64,000 nucleotides of DNA, taken from the NCBI GenBank assembly GCA_029560585.1, contig JAKQKQ010000189.1:117267-181266 (forward strand), read 5' to 3'. This document shows, piece by piece, positions 25,774 to 35,654 of this stretch (position 1 is the stretch's first letter; each line of letters starts with the position of its first letter). The position numbers and the translations under genes are program-made. Origin of the DNA: Verrucomicrobiota bacterium. GTDB taxonomy: Bacteria; Verrucomicrobiota; Verrucomicrobiia; JADLBR01. The notes beneath the pieces are model-generated. The model did not search any database. It was not told where the DNA came from and saw only the letters and a program-made list of their open reading frames with translations.

Positions 25774-26457
25774 TCAGGAGTCCCTGCCCCCGGAGGCCGC
25801 GACGCTCACCGACGATGCCTCGCGCCGCCGCGCCAATTCAGCCCGGAGTTCCGCCGCGCGGACGCCCCGCGCGTTCCTGAGATACTCCTCGGCCCGATCG
25901 AGCGCCCCCGCCTCGATGCACACCCGTGCCAATTTGCAGTACACCGCCGACTTGTCGCTCGCCAGCGGCAGGCAGTATCGCCAGGCCTCCTCCGCAAGAT
26001 TCCATTCCGGCTCCTCCAGCGCCACGAAACTCTCCGCCAGCGCGGCCGCAAACCGGTACTCATCCGGCGCCAGCCGCCGCGCCATCCGGTACTGTGCCTG
26101 CGCCAGCGAGATGACCGCGCCCTCCGGCACCCCGCGCACCTTCGCCGTCGCCTCGCGGAAAAAGAAATAGAGATTCGCCAGATCGAATCGCGCCGCGGCA
26201 TCCTCGGGCAACAATTCCACCAGCCGCTCCCAATAGCGGATGCACCCGGTCATGTCCCCCATAGATCGCGCGATCTCCGCCAGTTCCCTCACGGCCACCG
26301 GGTCTGTGGGATTCTCCTGCAGCGCACTCAACAGCGCCTCTCGCGCCGCGGACCACTCGCCCCGCCTCGCGAGTTCAACCCCGCGCGCCGTGCCCCCGGT
26401 CTCGGCGAGGCACGCCCCAGCGACTGTAAGCAGCGCGGCCACAGCCAGAAAGCGCAT
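25774..26457 (-). CDS. Exported TPR protein
   Basis: A 227-residue protein with a signal peptide (about 1-18, MRFLAVAALLTVAGACLAE). TPR-like helical pairs cover the rest: WSAAREALLSALQENPTD, MTGCIRYWERLVELLPED and ALDRAEEYLRNARGVRA. Presumably a periplasmic or membrane-attached protein-interaction scaffold. It heads a two-gene unit with the small membrane protein. The AT-rich stretch at 26458-26510 probably holds the promoter. Confidence 0.75.
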   Translation of the reverse strand: MRFLAVAALLTVAGACLAETGGTARGVELARRGEWSAAREALLSALQENPTDPVAVRELAEIARSMGDMTGCIRYWERLVELLPEDAAARFDLANLYFFFREATAKVRGVPEGAVISLAQAQYRMARRLAPDEYRFAAALAESFVALEEPEWNLAEEAWRYCLPLASDKSAVYCKLARVCIEAGALDRAEEYLRNARGVRAAELRAELARRREASSVSVAASGGRDS

Positions 26458-26942
26458 GTATAACCATTAGCAGAAATCACAATTTGTAAAGTGTTTTTTT
26501 CACATTTCCACTCGTGCGCCAACCACTCGTTGCCCCCAGCCCAAACCACCGGTTTCACCCTATCCGCGGATCGCGGGGAGCAATAATGGCACGCCGAAGG
26601 ACGACGCCGGGAATGACCGCGCGACGCGGGCACCTCCGGGGCAGAAAATGGGGCGTAGGAGCGCGCTTGCGCGCGATGCGCGCATGGGATCGCCTGCAAG
26701 CAGGCTCCCACGATTCGGTGCCTGAATCTTCGAGTCAGCGCCTCCGCGGTGCGGCACGCCGCTGGAGTTCAGCCTTCAGGCTGCCTGGAGAACGTGGCAG
26801 GCTGAAGCCTGTACTCCAGCCACATCACATCCGTTCGCCCTGAGCTTGTCCAAGGGCGCCGCGAGCCAGACCGTCCTCCGACCACCCACAAGTCGTGGTC
26901 GAAGTGGCCAAGCGCGCGCGTTCGGCCACGGGAATTATCGCG
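26458..26942. repeat. Gene-free stretch with three palindromic repeats
   Basis: After an AT-rich promoter-like tract (26458-26510) the stretch is built of repeats. They are the GTAGGAG palindrome (26654-26712), a 60-bp hairpin with arms starting GCTGGAGTTCAGCC and ending TACTCCAGC (26761-26820), a TTCGCCCTGAGCTTGTCC palindrome (26834-26858), and a short hairpin CGACCAC/GTGGTCG (26879-26901). No gene is credible here. Confidence 0.75.
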
Positions 26943-29006
26943 CTAGCGTTTTCCCGGCCGCCGTCGTCCCGCCGGGCCCGCACTCCGTTTCATGCGATAT
27001 TTCTGCGCCCGCGCGGCTGGCGCCACGCCGGCCGCCGGCCCACCGTCGGCACCGCGGACCTCCCGGATCTGGTCGCGCAGCAGCGCGGCCTTCTCGTACT
27101 CGAGATTCTCCGATGCCTCGCGCATCTCCCGCTCCAGTTCCTCGATGAAAGCCGCCGCATCGAAATCCGCGCCCCGTTCTCCGGCGATCGACTCCTCCAA
27201 TTGCCTTGCGGCCGCGACCGTGTGCAGCGATTCCTGCTCGGCCCTCTTTACACTCTCTGGGGTTATGCCGTTCTCCTCATTATAGCGCGTCTGGGCCTCG
27301 CGCCGATACTTCGTGGTCTCGATCAACTTCCGGATCGAGTCGGTCATCGTGTCCGCGTACAGGACCACCTCTCCCCCGATGTGCCTCGCGGCGCGCCCCG
27401 CGGTCTGGATCAGCGATGTCGCCGAACGCAGGAAACCCTCCTTGTCGGCGTCCAGAATGGCCACGAGAGAGACCTCCGGTAGATCGAGCCCCTCGCGCAA
27501 CAGGTTGATGCCCACGAGAACATCGCAGGCGCCCCGGCGCAGCCCGCGCAGGATCTCGACTCGCTCGATGGCGTCGATCTCGGAATGCAGGTACATCACC
27601 CGGATCCCGAGATTCCGGAGATAGTCGGTGAGATCCTCCGCCGTGCGCTTCGTCAGCGTCGTCACCAGCACCCGCTCGCCCCGGGCCACGCGCTCTCTCG
27701 CGCGCGCGATGAGATCGTCTATCTGGCCCTTGAGCGGCCGCACGATGACCGGCGGATCCACCAGCCCCGTCGGACGGATGATCTGCTCGACGCACGCCCC
27801 GCCCGCCTCCGCCAGCTCGTAGGGCCCGGGCGTCGCCGAAACGTAGAGAACCTGCCCGACCAGCGCCCGGAATTCCTGGAAATTCAGGGGCCGATTATCG
27901 AGCGCGCTCGGCAACCGGAAGCCGTGCTCCACCAGCACGCGCTTGCGCGCGATGTCCCCGTTGTACATGCCGCCAAGCTGCGGCACCGTCGCGTGCGACT
28001 CGTCGATGATCGTCAGGAAACCCGCCGGAAAGAAATCCAACAACGTGTAGGGACGAGACCCGGGCGGCCGCCCCGCCAGATGGCGCGAATAGTTCTCGAT
28101 CCCGGAGCAATAGCCCATCTCCTCGATCATCTCGAGGTCGTACTCCGTCCGCATCCGGACCCGCTGCGCCTCCACCAGCTTTCCCTTGGCCTCCAAGTCC
28201 GCCACCCGCGCGTCCAGTTCCTCGCGGATCGTGACCAGCGCCCGCCGGATCTTGTCGTGCGGCGTGACGAACTGCTTGGCCGGCGCGAACGTGTGCCGCT
28301 CCAGGCGCTCGATCACATCGCCCGTCAGCGGATCGAAACGTGCCATCCGTTCGATCTCGTCCCCGAAGAACTCCAGCCGCACCGCCTCCTCTCCCCCCGC
28401 CGGCCATACCTCCACCACGTCGCCTCGCACGCGAAATCGCCCCCGCTCCAGGGCGATGTCGTTGCGATCGTACTGCATATCCACCAGCCGCGAGAGGACC
28501 GCGTCCCGCGCCATGCTCGCGCCCACCTCAAGGGGCAGGAGCATGCTCGCAAAATCCTCGGGCGAACCCAGGCCATAGATGCACGACACGCTCGCGACCA
28601 CCACCACGTCCCGCCGCGAAAGCAGCGATGCCGTCGCCGATAGCCGCAGTCGCTCGATCTCGTCGTTGATGCTCGAGTCCTTCTCGATATACGTGTCGGT
28701 CCGCGGGATGTACGCCTCGGGCTGGTAGTAATCGAAATAGCTCACGAAATATTCAACAGCATTCCGCGGGAAGAATTGCTTGAACTCGCTGTAGAGCTGC
28801 GCCGCCAGCGTCTTGTTGTGCGAGAGCACTAGGGTCGGGCACCCCAGCCTCGCGATCAGGTTCGCCATCGTGAAGGTCTTCCCCGAACCCGTCACGCCCA
28901 GCAGCACCTGCGCCCGCTTGCCCCCCGCCACGCCCCTCGCCAAAGCCTCGATGGCCCCCGGCTGATCGCCCTTCGGCTCATAGGGTGCCTCGAGTGAGAA
29001 TTCCAT
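26943..29006 (-). CDS. uvrB: Excinuclease ABC subunit B
   Basis: A 687-residue nucleotide excision repair helicase-like subunit that loads onto damage with UvrA and recruits UvrC. Visible are [11 protein letters not shown] at the N-terminus, Walker [11 protein letters not shown], the damage-sensing beta-hairpin [20 protein letters not shown], the DESHATVPQ box, [12 protein letters not shown] and the C-terminal UVR helix pair ([20 protein letters not shown]) for UvrC contact. Length is normal. GTG at 29024 is an alternative start; the ATG at 29006 gives the family-typical N-terminus. A poly-basic tail ends the protein. It stands alone. Confidence 0.97.
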   Translation of the reverse strand: MEFSLEAPYEPKGDQPGAIEALARGVAGGKRAQVLLGVTGSGKTFTMANLIARLGCPTLVLSHNKTLAAQLYSEFKQFFPRNAVEYFVSYFDYYQPEAYIPRTDTYIEKDSSINDEIERLRLSATASLLSRRDVVVVASVSCIYGLGSPEDFASMLLPLEVGASMARDAVLSRLVDMQYDRNDIALERGRFRVRGDVVEVWPAGGEEAVRLEFFGDEIERMARFDPLTGDVIERLERHTFAPAKQFVTPHDKIRRALVTIREELDARVADLEAKGKLVEAQRVRMRTEYDLEMIEEMGYCSGIENYSRHLAGRPPGSRPYTLLDFFPAGFLTIIDESHATVPQLGGMYNGDIARKRVLVEHGFRLPSALDNRPLNFQEFRALVGQVLYVSATPGPYELAEAGGACVEQIIRPTGLVDPPVIVRPLKGQIDDLIARARERVARGERVLVTTLTKRTAEDLTDYLRNLGIRVMYLHSEIDAIERVEILRGLRRGACDVLVGINLLREGLDLPEVSLVAILDADKEGFLRSATSLIQTAGRAARHIGGEVVLYADTMTDSIRKLIETTKYRREAQTRYNEENGITPESVKRAEQESLHTVAAARQLEESIAGERGADFDAAAFIEELEREMREASENLEYEKAALLRDQIREVRGADGGPAAGVAPAARAQKYRMKRSAGPAGRRRPGKR

Positions 29007-29241
29007 TGCCAATGACTCTGCCACCCCGCCGCGGCGACGCCAGCGCGACTATGCCCACGGCGGAACCCTCGGTGCACTCATCGCGCAAGAAACTCCAATC
29101 ACACGTGAAAGTCATTTTTGTAAGTGTCTAACCGAATGATTTCCCAAGGCGTTCCTTAACAATATGTTACCCTTGACGCCCCGCTGGTGGATGGCTAGCA
29201 ACAGTTTGTGGGTGACCGCGATGCTAAGGGTACCCACGGAG

Positions 29242-31599
29242 ATGGCATCGAAACTGTCTAAGGCTCGACGCTCGCTCCCAGCCGTATCGTTTTTGCTCGG
29301 AGTGGCTTTGGGAGCGGCAGCCGAACCAACACGGCAGGGGATTGCGACACCCAGGTCGCCGGATCCCCCCACCCACATCACCCGAATCGGCGATCTCCGA
29401 TCCATGCCCCCGACCAAACGCGCGAAGCTCGGAACCCAAACCCTGCGCGGTGTGGTGACTTGGTCCTCCGGCCCCAAGCACCCTAGCGAGCTGGTGGTCG
29501 ATGACGGCACCGGCGGCATCTTCGTCCGTGTTCCCGAGGCGCATGGATCGGTGGCGGCAGGGACGGTATCCAGAATCCCAACGGGCACCGAGCTGGAGGT
29601 GAGCGGAATCATCCGCGGCCCTCTCTATGAAGCCCCTCGTCTCTCTGCCTCGCATCTCCGCGTGCTTGGCGAGTCCCCGCTCCCAAAAGCAAAACTCGCA
29701 GGCCCACTCCGAGATGGCTCCCCTCGCCCGGCTTTGCCCTCCCGAGCGCCTGGCAATTCTCCCCTGCCAGAACCGAAACCCCCGAGCCCGTTCTTCGTAG
29801 AGGCGGGCCGCAGTCTCTTCCAGCGGTTGGAGGTGCGCGGGATGATTAAACGAGTCGAGCCCATGGGGCATTCTACCGCCGCCCTGACTATCGCCAACGG
29901 CAAGACCGAATTCAAAGCCCAAGTGAAATTGTCACCGAAAATCGCTCCAGAACAACTCATCGGCTGCTGGGTCTGCGTCCGCGGAACCATCATGGGGATA
30001 CGAAATAACCGGCAGGAACTCATCGGGTTCACACTGATCACCGATCGCCCGGAAGACTTGATCACCGTTCATGCCACCTGCTCTCAGGACCCGTTCCAAG
30101 CCACCGAGGTCCCGATCAACGAATTCCATCTGTTCTCAGAATCTGGTTTCCTGATGGCCAGGGGCCGAACCACCGGCACGGTCACCAGTTATTTCCCCGG
30201 ACACTGCCTTTTCCTTCGGAAAGACGGTCGCACGGTCCGGATCGAAACCACCTCCCAGATTCCACTCGAGATCGGCGACCTGGCGGAGGCCTCGGGATTT
30301 TTCCACCTGTGCAATGGCGTAGTGGGCATGCAGAACGCCGCCGTCCGAAAAATCGGCTGCGGTAAAGCCCCTGTCCCGGTGGACATCGATGTCGCCGATG
30401 TCTTCGGCGATCGCGGGGAGACGACCCCGGGCAAGCCCAGGGCCGATCTGGACTGGGCCCTCGTCCGGTTGAACGCGCGCCTCGCAAATCTCCAAGAAAC
30501 GGAAATGGGCCACCGCCTGCTCCTTGAATCGAGCAACATCTTCGTGATGGCGGAACTAGACACGGACGACGGTGGCGCACTTCATCATCTCCGCGCCGGG
30601 AGCCAGATCACGGCTACGGGCATAGCCGCCCCCGACTGCGAGCATGCCATCGGTCTTGGCACATTCACGCGACCGACCGCCATGACGCTCCTGCTTCGCA
30701 GTGCGGACGACGTCAGGATCATCAAGGCGGCACCGTGGTGGACACCGAAACGCCTCACCATCGCCCTGCTCGCGTCCGTGGGACTCGCCGGCACCCTCGC
30801 CATCTGGACCCTCCTGTTGGCCCGCCGCGTCCGTCGACACACCCTCGCGCTCGCCCAAAAGTCCTTTGACTATCGCTCGCTCGAACTTGAGCAAGAGACG
30901 ATGCTCCGCGAGCGGAGCCGCATCGCCGCAGAACTCCACGACGGGGTCCAGCAGTTGCTCGCCGGCGTGTCGTTCCACATCGGCGCCGCCGACGGGGCAC
31001 CGGACAATTCCCGCAAGCACATCGCCAAGGCCCATGGCATCCTCGCCAAGGTCAGCGAGGAATTCCGGACCTGCATCTGGGCACTGCGTCAGATGGGCAC
31101 GGCCGAAACCGATCCCGCGCGCAGCCTCCGCAGCGTCGCGGCCCTGCAGCGCCAGTGCTCGGACACCGAGATCGACCTCCGGGTTGAGGGAATCGACGCG
31201 CCCCTTCCCCCACCCGTGATGACCGCACTGTCCCTGACCGCGCGCGAGGCCATGTGCAACGCCGTCCGTCATGGCTCGGCCAAACACGTGGCGCTCCTCT
31301 ACCGGCGGGACGAGGGCGGCGTGACGCTGGAGGTCTCCGACGACGGATCGGGCTTCACCCCCACCGATGGCCCCGACTCCCACTGGAATCGCTTTGGCCT
31401 GACGAACATGCTGCAGCGGATTCACGCGCTCGGCGGCACCCTCGATATCGACAGTCAGCCCGGCCGCGGTGCCCGCATCATCGTGCACATTCCAGCCACC
31501 GCACTCGAGGCCCAAGCCCCCTTGCAAGACTCCGATCCAGAGAGTATTTTGATAGAAAGAGGGACGGGTGGCGGCGATTCGCGTTTTCGTCGTGGATGA
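29242..31599 (+). CDS. Membrane sensor histidine kinase (NarL-type)
   Basis: About 785 residues. A signal sequence (SLPAVSFLLGVALGAAAEP) is followed by a long extracytoplasmic region with repeated beta-rich units (LRGVVTWSSG...DDGTGGIFVRVPE; later MIKRVEPMGHS, GRTTGTVTSYFPGHC) that look like OB-type modules. One transmembrane helix (LTIALLASVGLAGTLAIWTLLL) leads to a HisKA_3 domain with phospho-acceptor His566 in IAAELHDGVQQLL. An HATPase domain follows (SLTAREAMCNAVRHG, DDGSGF, RFGLTNM, GRGARI). In-frame ATGs at 29164 and 29221 are alternatives. TTGACG (29173) and TAGCAA (29196) with 17-bp spacing form a weak promoter that favours 29242. It overlaps the response regulator gene by 32 bp. Confidence 0.85.
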   Translation: MASKLSKARRSLPAVSFLLGVALGAAAEPTRQGIATPRSPDPPTHITRIGDLRSMPPTKRAKLGTQTLRGVVTWSSGPKHPSELVVDDGTGGIFVRVPEAHGSVAAGTVSRIPTGTELEVSGIIRGPLYEAPRLSASHLRVLGESPLPKAKLAGPLRDGSPRPALPSRAPGNSPLPEPKPPSPFFVEAGRSLFQRLEVRGMIKRVEPMGHSTAALTIANGKTEFKAQVKLSPKIAPEQLIGCWVCVRGTIMGIRNNRQELIGFTLITDRPEDLITVHATCSQDPFQATEVPINEFHLFSESGFLMARGRTTGTVTSYFPGHCLFLRKDGRTVRIETTSQIPLEIGDLAEASGFFHLCNGVVGMQNAAVRKIGCGKAPVPVDIDVADVFGDRGETTPGKPRADLDWALVRLNARLANLQETEMGHRLLLESSNIFVMAELDTDDGGALHHLRAGSQITATGIAAPDCEHAIGLGTFTRPTAMTLLLRSADDVRIIKAAPWWTPKRLTIALLASVGLAGTLAIWTLLLARRVRRHTLALAQKSFDYRSLELEQETMLRERSRIAAELHDGVQQLLAGVSFHIGAADGAPDNSRKHIAKAHGILAKVSEEFRTCIWALRQMGTAETDPARSLRSVAALQRQCSDTEIDLRVEGIDAPLPPPVMTALSLTAREAMCNAVRHGSAKHVALLYRRDEGGVTLEVSDDGSGFTPTDGPDSHWNRFGLTNMLQRIHALGGTLDIDSQPGRGARIIVHIPATALEAQAPLQDSDPESILIERGTGGGDSRFRRG

Positions 31600-32233
31600 C
31601 CATGAGGTCGTGCGTTCGGGCATCGTATCGATGTTCGACTCCAATGATCAGATCAGGGTTGTCGGACAGGCGGGCAACGCCCGGGACGCCCTCCGGCTCT
31701 ACCGCTCGCTGCGCCCCGATATCACCCTGATGGACATCCGCCTCCCCGGTGACGACGGTTTCGCCACGCTCAACGGCATCCGATCCTCCGACCCCACCGC
31801 CCGTGTCATCATCCTGGCCACGGATGCCTTTGAGGCCGACATTCTCTTCGCGCGCAAGGCCGGCGCCTGCGGTTACCTCACCAAGACCATCGGGCGCAAA
31901 AAACTCCTGTCCGAAATCCTCCAGGCTTTCACGACAGGAACCTGCTCTCCCTTTGCGCCATCCCAGGATCACGCGGCTCCCGCGCCTGCCAGCCCCCCCC
32001 TCACCGAACGCGAACTCGACGTGCTGCGCCACATGCGCCGCGGCCTGAACAATGCAGATATCGGAAAGGCTCTCGATATCAGCGAACACACCGTCAAGTC
32101 TCACGTGGCATCCATCCTCAAGAATCTCCACGCGGCAAGCCGGGCCGAGGCCGTGGCCATCGGCTTCGATCTCGGTCTGCTCCGCACCAACCACGGAGAC
32201 ACGACCTCCTCCCTGTTCAACAAACTCACCTGA
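31568..32233 (+). CDS. LuxR/NarL-type response regulator
   Basis: A 221-residue two-domain regulator. The receiver domain (about 4-120) has the acidic pair in VVDDHEV, phospho-acceptor Asp56 in TLMDIRLPGDDG and the conserved Lys in YLTKTIG. The C-terminal LuxR-type helix-turn-helix (about 150-210) reads LTERELDVLRHMRRG and LDISEHTVKSHVASILKNL. It starts with GTG inside the end of the kinase gene, so the two are coupled and form a cognate pair. Targets cannot be read from this window. Confidence 0.93.
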   Translation: MAAIRVFVVDDHEVVRSGIVSMFDSNDQIRVVGQAGNARDALRLYRSLRPDITLMDIRLPGDDGFATLNGIRSSDPTARVIILATDAFEADILFARKAGACGYLTKTIGRKKLLSEILQAFTTGTCSPFAPSQDHAAPAPASPPLTERELDVLRHMRRGLNNADIGKALDISEHTVKSHVASILKNLHAASRAEAVAIGFDLGLLRTNHGDTTSSLFNKLT

Positions 32234-33116
32234 TCTGCCCGTTGAGAAACCCCCTGATGGGGTGGGTGGCCCGATCCCGCCGGGAGGGCCCGCGGCCTCA
32301 AGGACCGAGCCTGTCTAGAAACGCCAGATCATCATCTCCACGCCGGCGTTCCAGTATCAGTTGGGAGGGACGCCGTCCCCGGCGTCCGCGATTCACCAGC
32401 CGCGAAACGCCCGGGCCAACCCGGCCCGCGAGGCCGCGGGCCCTGCCCAGGATGCGCGCATGGCGCATCCATCGAAGGGTGTCGATGTTGCTTGTTGGGC
32501 GCTGATCTCCGTTGATCCCACGGGACATTAACGTTTTGAGACGCCGTCGGCCGACGTCTCTCCCATACCCAATGCGGCTGTTGTGTGGGTCTTTCGACGG
32601 GCAGCGTCTCATTGGCCTCCCACCCTCCTGCTGGAAAGAATCCGCGGCCTCATGAGCAGTCAAAGGGCCCTATCCCCTATCACCCGATCGGGTGATACAC
32701 AAAAGTGCCCCTTCCCTTTACAAAAATATCCGTCCAGATGATCGATTGCACTTCGACCCGGTCGGCCCTGCCCCGTGGGCAGCACGGCAGATTTCATCCC
32801 CTTGAGTTCCACGGAAATAACCGCACCCACTCGCTTTTCCTTGATGAAATGACAGCCCTGCCCCTGCCTTTGTCCGTCCCCCCCATATAACCTTAAGTAC
32901 ATGAAATTTTGTCCTTTTTCTGGGCTGCAAAATCGATATAGGAATTATCAAAGTGTTTGCAGGACATCTTTTAAGGGTGTTGCCAGGCCTGTTCGCTGTC
33001 CCCATGCGCCCTTCATTGGCCTTCCCCGCCAAGACACAAGCGGACAAGCGGAACAACGGCGTTCCGACATTGAGATTCTTAATTGCGTGGCGCAAGAGAT
33101 CGCCCGACCGAAAGTG
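32234..33116. other. 883-bp gene-free stretch with repeats and an operator-like palindrome
   Basis: The first part holds a partial GC-rich repeat (32278-32300) and a full copy (32363-32450) that is the inverse of 5472-5561. At 32678-32697 lies the perfect 20-bp palindrome TATCACCCGATCGGGTGATA. From about 32698 to 33000 the DNA is clearly less GC-rich than its surroundings, with promoter-like tracts. The regulator frame is open from 32901 but shows no coding bias until about 33117. Confidence 0.6.
32678..32697. promoter_or_regulatory. Perfect 20-bp palindrome, candidate operator
   Basis: TATCACCCGATCGGGTGATA is an exact palindrome without a following T-run, so a protein-binding site is more likely than a terminator. 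It lies about 440 bp upstream of the regulator start at 33117 (223 bp upstream of the alternative start) and 445 bp after the response regulator gene. LacI-type DNA-binding proteins prefer such sites, but this regulator binds DNA through an AraC domain, so the binding protein is open. Confidence 0.45.
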
Positions 33117-34559
33117 ATGGATACTTCGAGAGCATCAGGAGCGGAATCGGACGCGAAATCGCAGGGATCGAGTCCCACGAACGCGGTCGATTCGCCCCAG
33201 CAACCGGAATCCATTCCCGCTGTCGGCGCCGTCGCGTCTCCGCAGACGCCGGGCAACGCCGAGCACCCGACACGCCGACCTGCTGCGACAGTCGCTTCCC
33301 CACAGAAGGGGCGCCAGGTGCCAAAGAAGCCCCGGCGCCAAGCCCATGATTCGCGGACCCGCGCCCACGTCCAAGAACGGCCCAAGAGAGTGATTCTGAT
33401 CTACGACCCGATGCGGGCCTCGGACATGAAGATCACCCAGGGCATCGCGGATTTCGCCCGGGCACAATCCGCCTGGCAATTGTTCTTCCACGAGGGCAAG
33501 TGCGCCAATAAACAGCCCCCGGACTTCGAGGGTTGGCCCGCGGATGGGGTGATTTGTTCATGTCACATTCTCAAGGCGACAAATGGGACCGGCCACTGGG
33601 GCGTGCCCCTGGTGGCATTCGGCGGCACCTGGACGGGGAATCCCTCCTGTGACCGCTGCGTTCACTGCGTCGCCGCCGATCATGCGGCGGTGGGCCGCAT
33701 GGGCGCCGACCATTTCCTGCAACGCGGCTTCCGCCACATGGCCTTCTGCGGGTACTGCAGCGAAGAGGACCAGGCCTGGTCCGCCCCGCGCGCCGAGGCC
33801 TTCGCCCACCGGGCCGCCGAGGCCAACGTCCCATGCCAGACGTTTAGCCCAAACGGCGCCGCCGAACCCTGGCCGACCATCCATCGCACGCTGGCCGACT
33901 GGATCCGAATCCTTCCGCGACCCGTGGGCCTGATGGCGGCCAATGACAGGCGCGCCAGGCAGGTGCTCGAAGCCTGCCACCACCTGGGCGTGAAAGTCCC
34001 CGAAGATGTCGCAATCGTCGGCGCCGATGACGATCCGCTGGTGTGCGAACTCTGCCAGCCGACCCTCTCGAGCATCGATCAGTCGGGTCGCCAGATCGGC
34101 CGCGACACGGCCGCCCTGCTCGACGCACTGATGCGCGGCGAACAACCCCCCCCCGGCGTCCGCATCGTCCCCCCTGCCGGAATCACGGAACGACGCTCCT
34201 CTGACATCATCGCCGTGCAAGACAATCTCGCCTCGGCGGCCCTCGCCCATGTCCGCGCGCACGCCTGCGAGGGCATCAAGATCGCCGATGTCGCGAGCGC
34301 GTTGGACATCTCCCGATCGACCCTCCAGACGCGGTTCAAATACGCGGTCGGCCGAACAATCCACGACGAGATACGCCGCGTCCGGCTCGAGACCGCCCGA
34401 CGCCTCTTGAGCGCCCTGGATCTGCCAATCAAGCAGGTGGCGGACCGATCGGGCTTCCGCACCGTGCAGCACATGACCGCCGTCTTCCGACAATTCCTCG
34501 GCACCACGCCGGCGGCATTCCGCGAGGAGGCGCGGGCACGCCGCGGCCGCGGCACCTGA
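33117..34559 (+). CDS. XylR-type regulator: LacI-like sensor plus AraC domain
   Basis: About 480 residues. A low-complexity N-terminus (about 1-80, rich in Pro, Ala, Gln) precedes a periplasmic-binding-protein-like sugar sensor (VILIYDPMRASDMKITQGI, VPLVAFGGTW, VAIVGADDDPLVCELCQP). A C-terminal AraC-type double helix-turn-helix follows (IKIADVASALDISRSTLQTR, IKQVADRSGFRTVQHMTAVF). The same order occurs in E. coli XylR, which responds to xylose. A GH10 xylanase lies 2.6 kb downstream, but the ligand is not proven. The start is uncertain; 32901 is possible, but the sequence before 33117 lacks the strong GC-at-third-position bias of the region. Confidence 0.85.
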   Translation: MDTSRASGAESDAKSQGSSPTNAVDSPQQPESIPAVGAVASPQTPGNAEHPTRRPAATVASPQKGRQVPKKPRRQAHDSRTRAHVQERPKRVILIYDPMRASDMKITQGIADFARAQSAWQLFFHEGKCANKQPPDFEGWPADGVICSCHILKATNGTGHWGVPLVAFGGTWTGNPSCDRCVHCVAADHAAVGRMGADHFLQRGFRHMAFCGYCSEEDQAWSAPRAEAFAHRAAEANVPCQTFSPNGAAEPWPTIHRTLADWIRILPRPVGLMAANDRRARQVLEACHHLGVKVPEDVAIVGADDDPLVCELCQPTLSSIDQSGRQIGRDTAALLDALMRGEQPPPGVRIVPPAGITERRSSDIIAVQDNLASAALAHVRAHACEGIKIADVASALDISRSTLQTRFKYAVGRTIHDEIRRVRLETARRLLSALDLPIKQVADRSGFRTVQHMTAVFRQFLGTTPAAFREEARARRGRGT

Positions 34560-34703
34560 CCGCGACCCGGCCGATCACGCCATGGTCCGGATCGCCCGCT
34601 TGTTGCCATCCGCCACAGCGCACCCAGGTTGCGCCCGCACCAGCGGGCAATGATAAAAAAAGCACCGGTTCCCGCACGATCCCAAGGGAGACCGCCGCAG
34701 CGA

Positions 34704-35051
34704 TCAGCCCGGCGGCCAGGCCATCTTCCGGCCACCCAACACGTGCACGTGCAGGTGCGGCACCGCCTCGCCCGCGTCGGGGCCATTATTGATCACCAGC
34801 CGATAGCCCGTCTTGTCTATCCCCTCCCTCCGCGCGACCTCGCGCGCCACCAAAAGCAACTTCCCGAGCAAATCGCCATCCCCGGGCCCCGCCGCGTCAA
34901 TCCGCACGATCACGCGCCGCGGAATAACCAGGATGTGCACCGGCGCCTGCGGCGATATGTCGCGGAATGCCACGACCTCGTCATCCTGATGAACGATCTT
35001 CGCCGGTATCTCGCCCTTGGCTATCTTCAAAAAAATCGATTCCTCGCCCAT
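34704..35051 (-). CDS. HIT-family nucleotide-binding protein
   Basis: A 115-residue histidine triad protein of the HinT branch. The family start FLKIAKGEIPAKIVHQDDEV, the middle HILVIPRR and the triad HLHVHVLGG at the C-terminal end are all present. HinT proteins hydrolyse adenosine phosphoramidates and aminoacyl-adenylates. Length is normal. It follows the ATP-cone-like gene by 45 bp on the same strand and may share the nrdR transcript. Confidence 0.93.
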   Translation of the reverse strand: MGEESIFLKIAKGEIPAKIVHQDDEVVAFRDISPQAPVHILVIPRRVIVRIDAAGPGDGDLLGKLLLVAREVARREGIDKTGYRLVINNGPDAGEAVPHLHVHVLGGRKMAWPPG

Positions 35052-35096
35052 GGTCGCCTCCTTGCCCCGATAGAAAACCCCAACCTCGCGCCCCGG

Positions 35097-35654
35097 TCAC
35101 ACGACGAGGACGCGCACTTCTCGGCCCCGGCCCGCCGAGGCCACGACACCCTCGATATGGGACAGGATCTCGGACTCGAGCTCCCTGCACCTGCGCCTCC
35201 AGCGGCGAAGCCCCGAAAGGTATTTCACCGCCGATTTCATCCCGGTGAACACCAGGCAGCTCACGTCGCCGCCCATCCCGTGCTCGATCGATCGCCGGAG
35301 CCGATCAAAAAACGCCAGCTCGAATCCCGGCCGCGCCTCCCGCGCGAGCGTCGCCAGCGAGATCCGTATCCGCGGCGGCAGCGTCTCGAAAGACCCCGCC
35401 ACGTCCTCGGCCCCAATCTTCCGGAGAACATGGCAGACCGTCGTGCGGATGTCATCGGCCGAGATGACCATTCCCGGACCGTCGTTCTCCAGATAGTCGA
35501 TGATGACCTTGGCGACCTGCTGGGCCCACCAGGCCGAATGGCCGTGACCCTTGGCCACGTTGAAGATGGATTCGGCCAGCCATGCGCCATCCAGCGGCAC
35601 AAGCCGGCGCCCCCCGTGATCGATCATCGGCAGATAGTTCTCGTTCGCGATCAT
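35097..35654 (-). CDS. ATP-cone-like protein coupled to nrdR
   Basis: A 185-residue protein. Residues about 22-92 (GAWLAESIFNVAKG, WWAQQVAKVIIDYLE, ISADDIRTTVCHVLRKIGAE) follow the helix spacing of an ATP-cone, the nucleotide-sensing module of NrdR and ribonucleotide reductases, though the usual basic residues are not obvious. The rest is helical and basic and ends in REVRVLVV. The ATG overlaps the nrdR stop (ATGA), so translation is coupled. A partner or modulator of NrdR is a reasonable inference; the ATP-cone assignment rests on pattern and context only. Confidence 0.55.
   Translation of the reverse strand: MIANENYLPMIDHGGRRLVPLDGAWLAESIFNVAKGHGHSAWWAQQVAKVIIDYLENDGPGMVISADDIRTTVCHVLRKIGAEDVAGSFETLPPRIRISLATLAREARPGFELAFFDRLRRSIEHGMGGDVSCLVFTGMKSAVKYLSGLRRWRRRCRELESEILSHIEGVVASAGRGREVRVLVV

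Noticed and set aside
32660..32902. 80-residue frame on the minus strand in the regulator upstream gap
   Set aside because: No ribosome site, no codon bias and no motif; it spans the palindrome and AT-rich tract.
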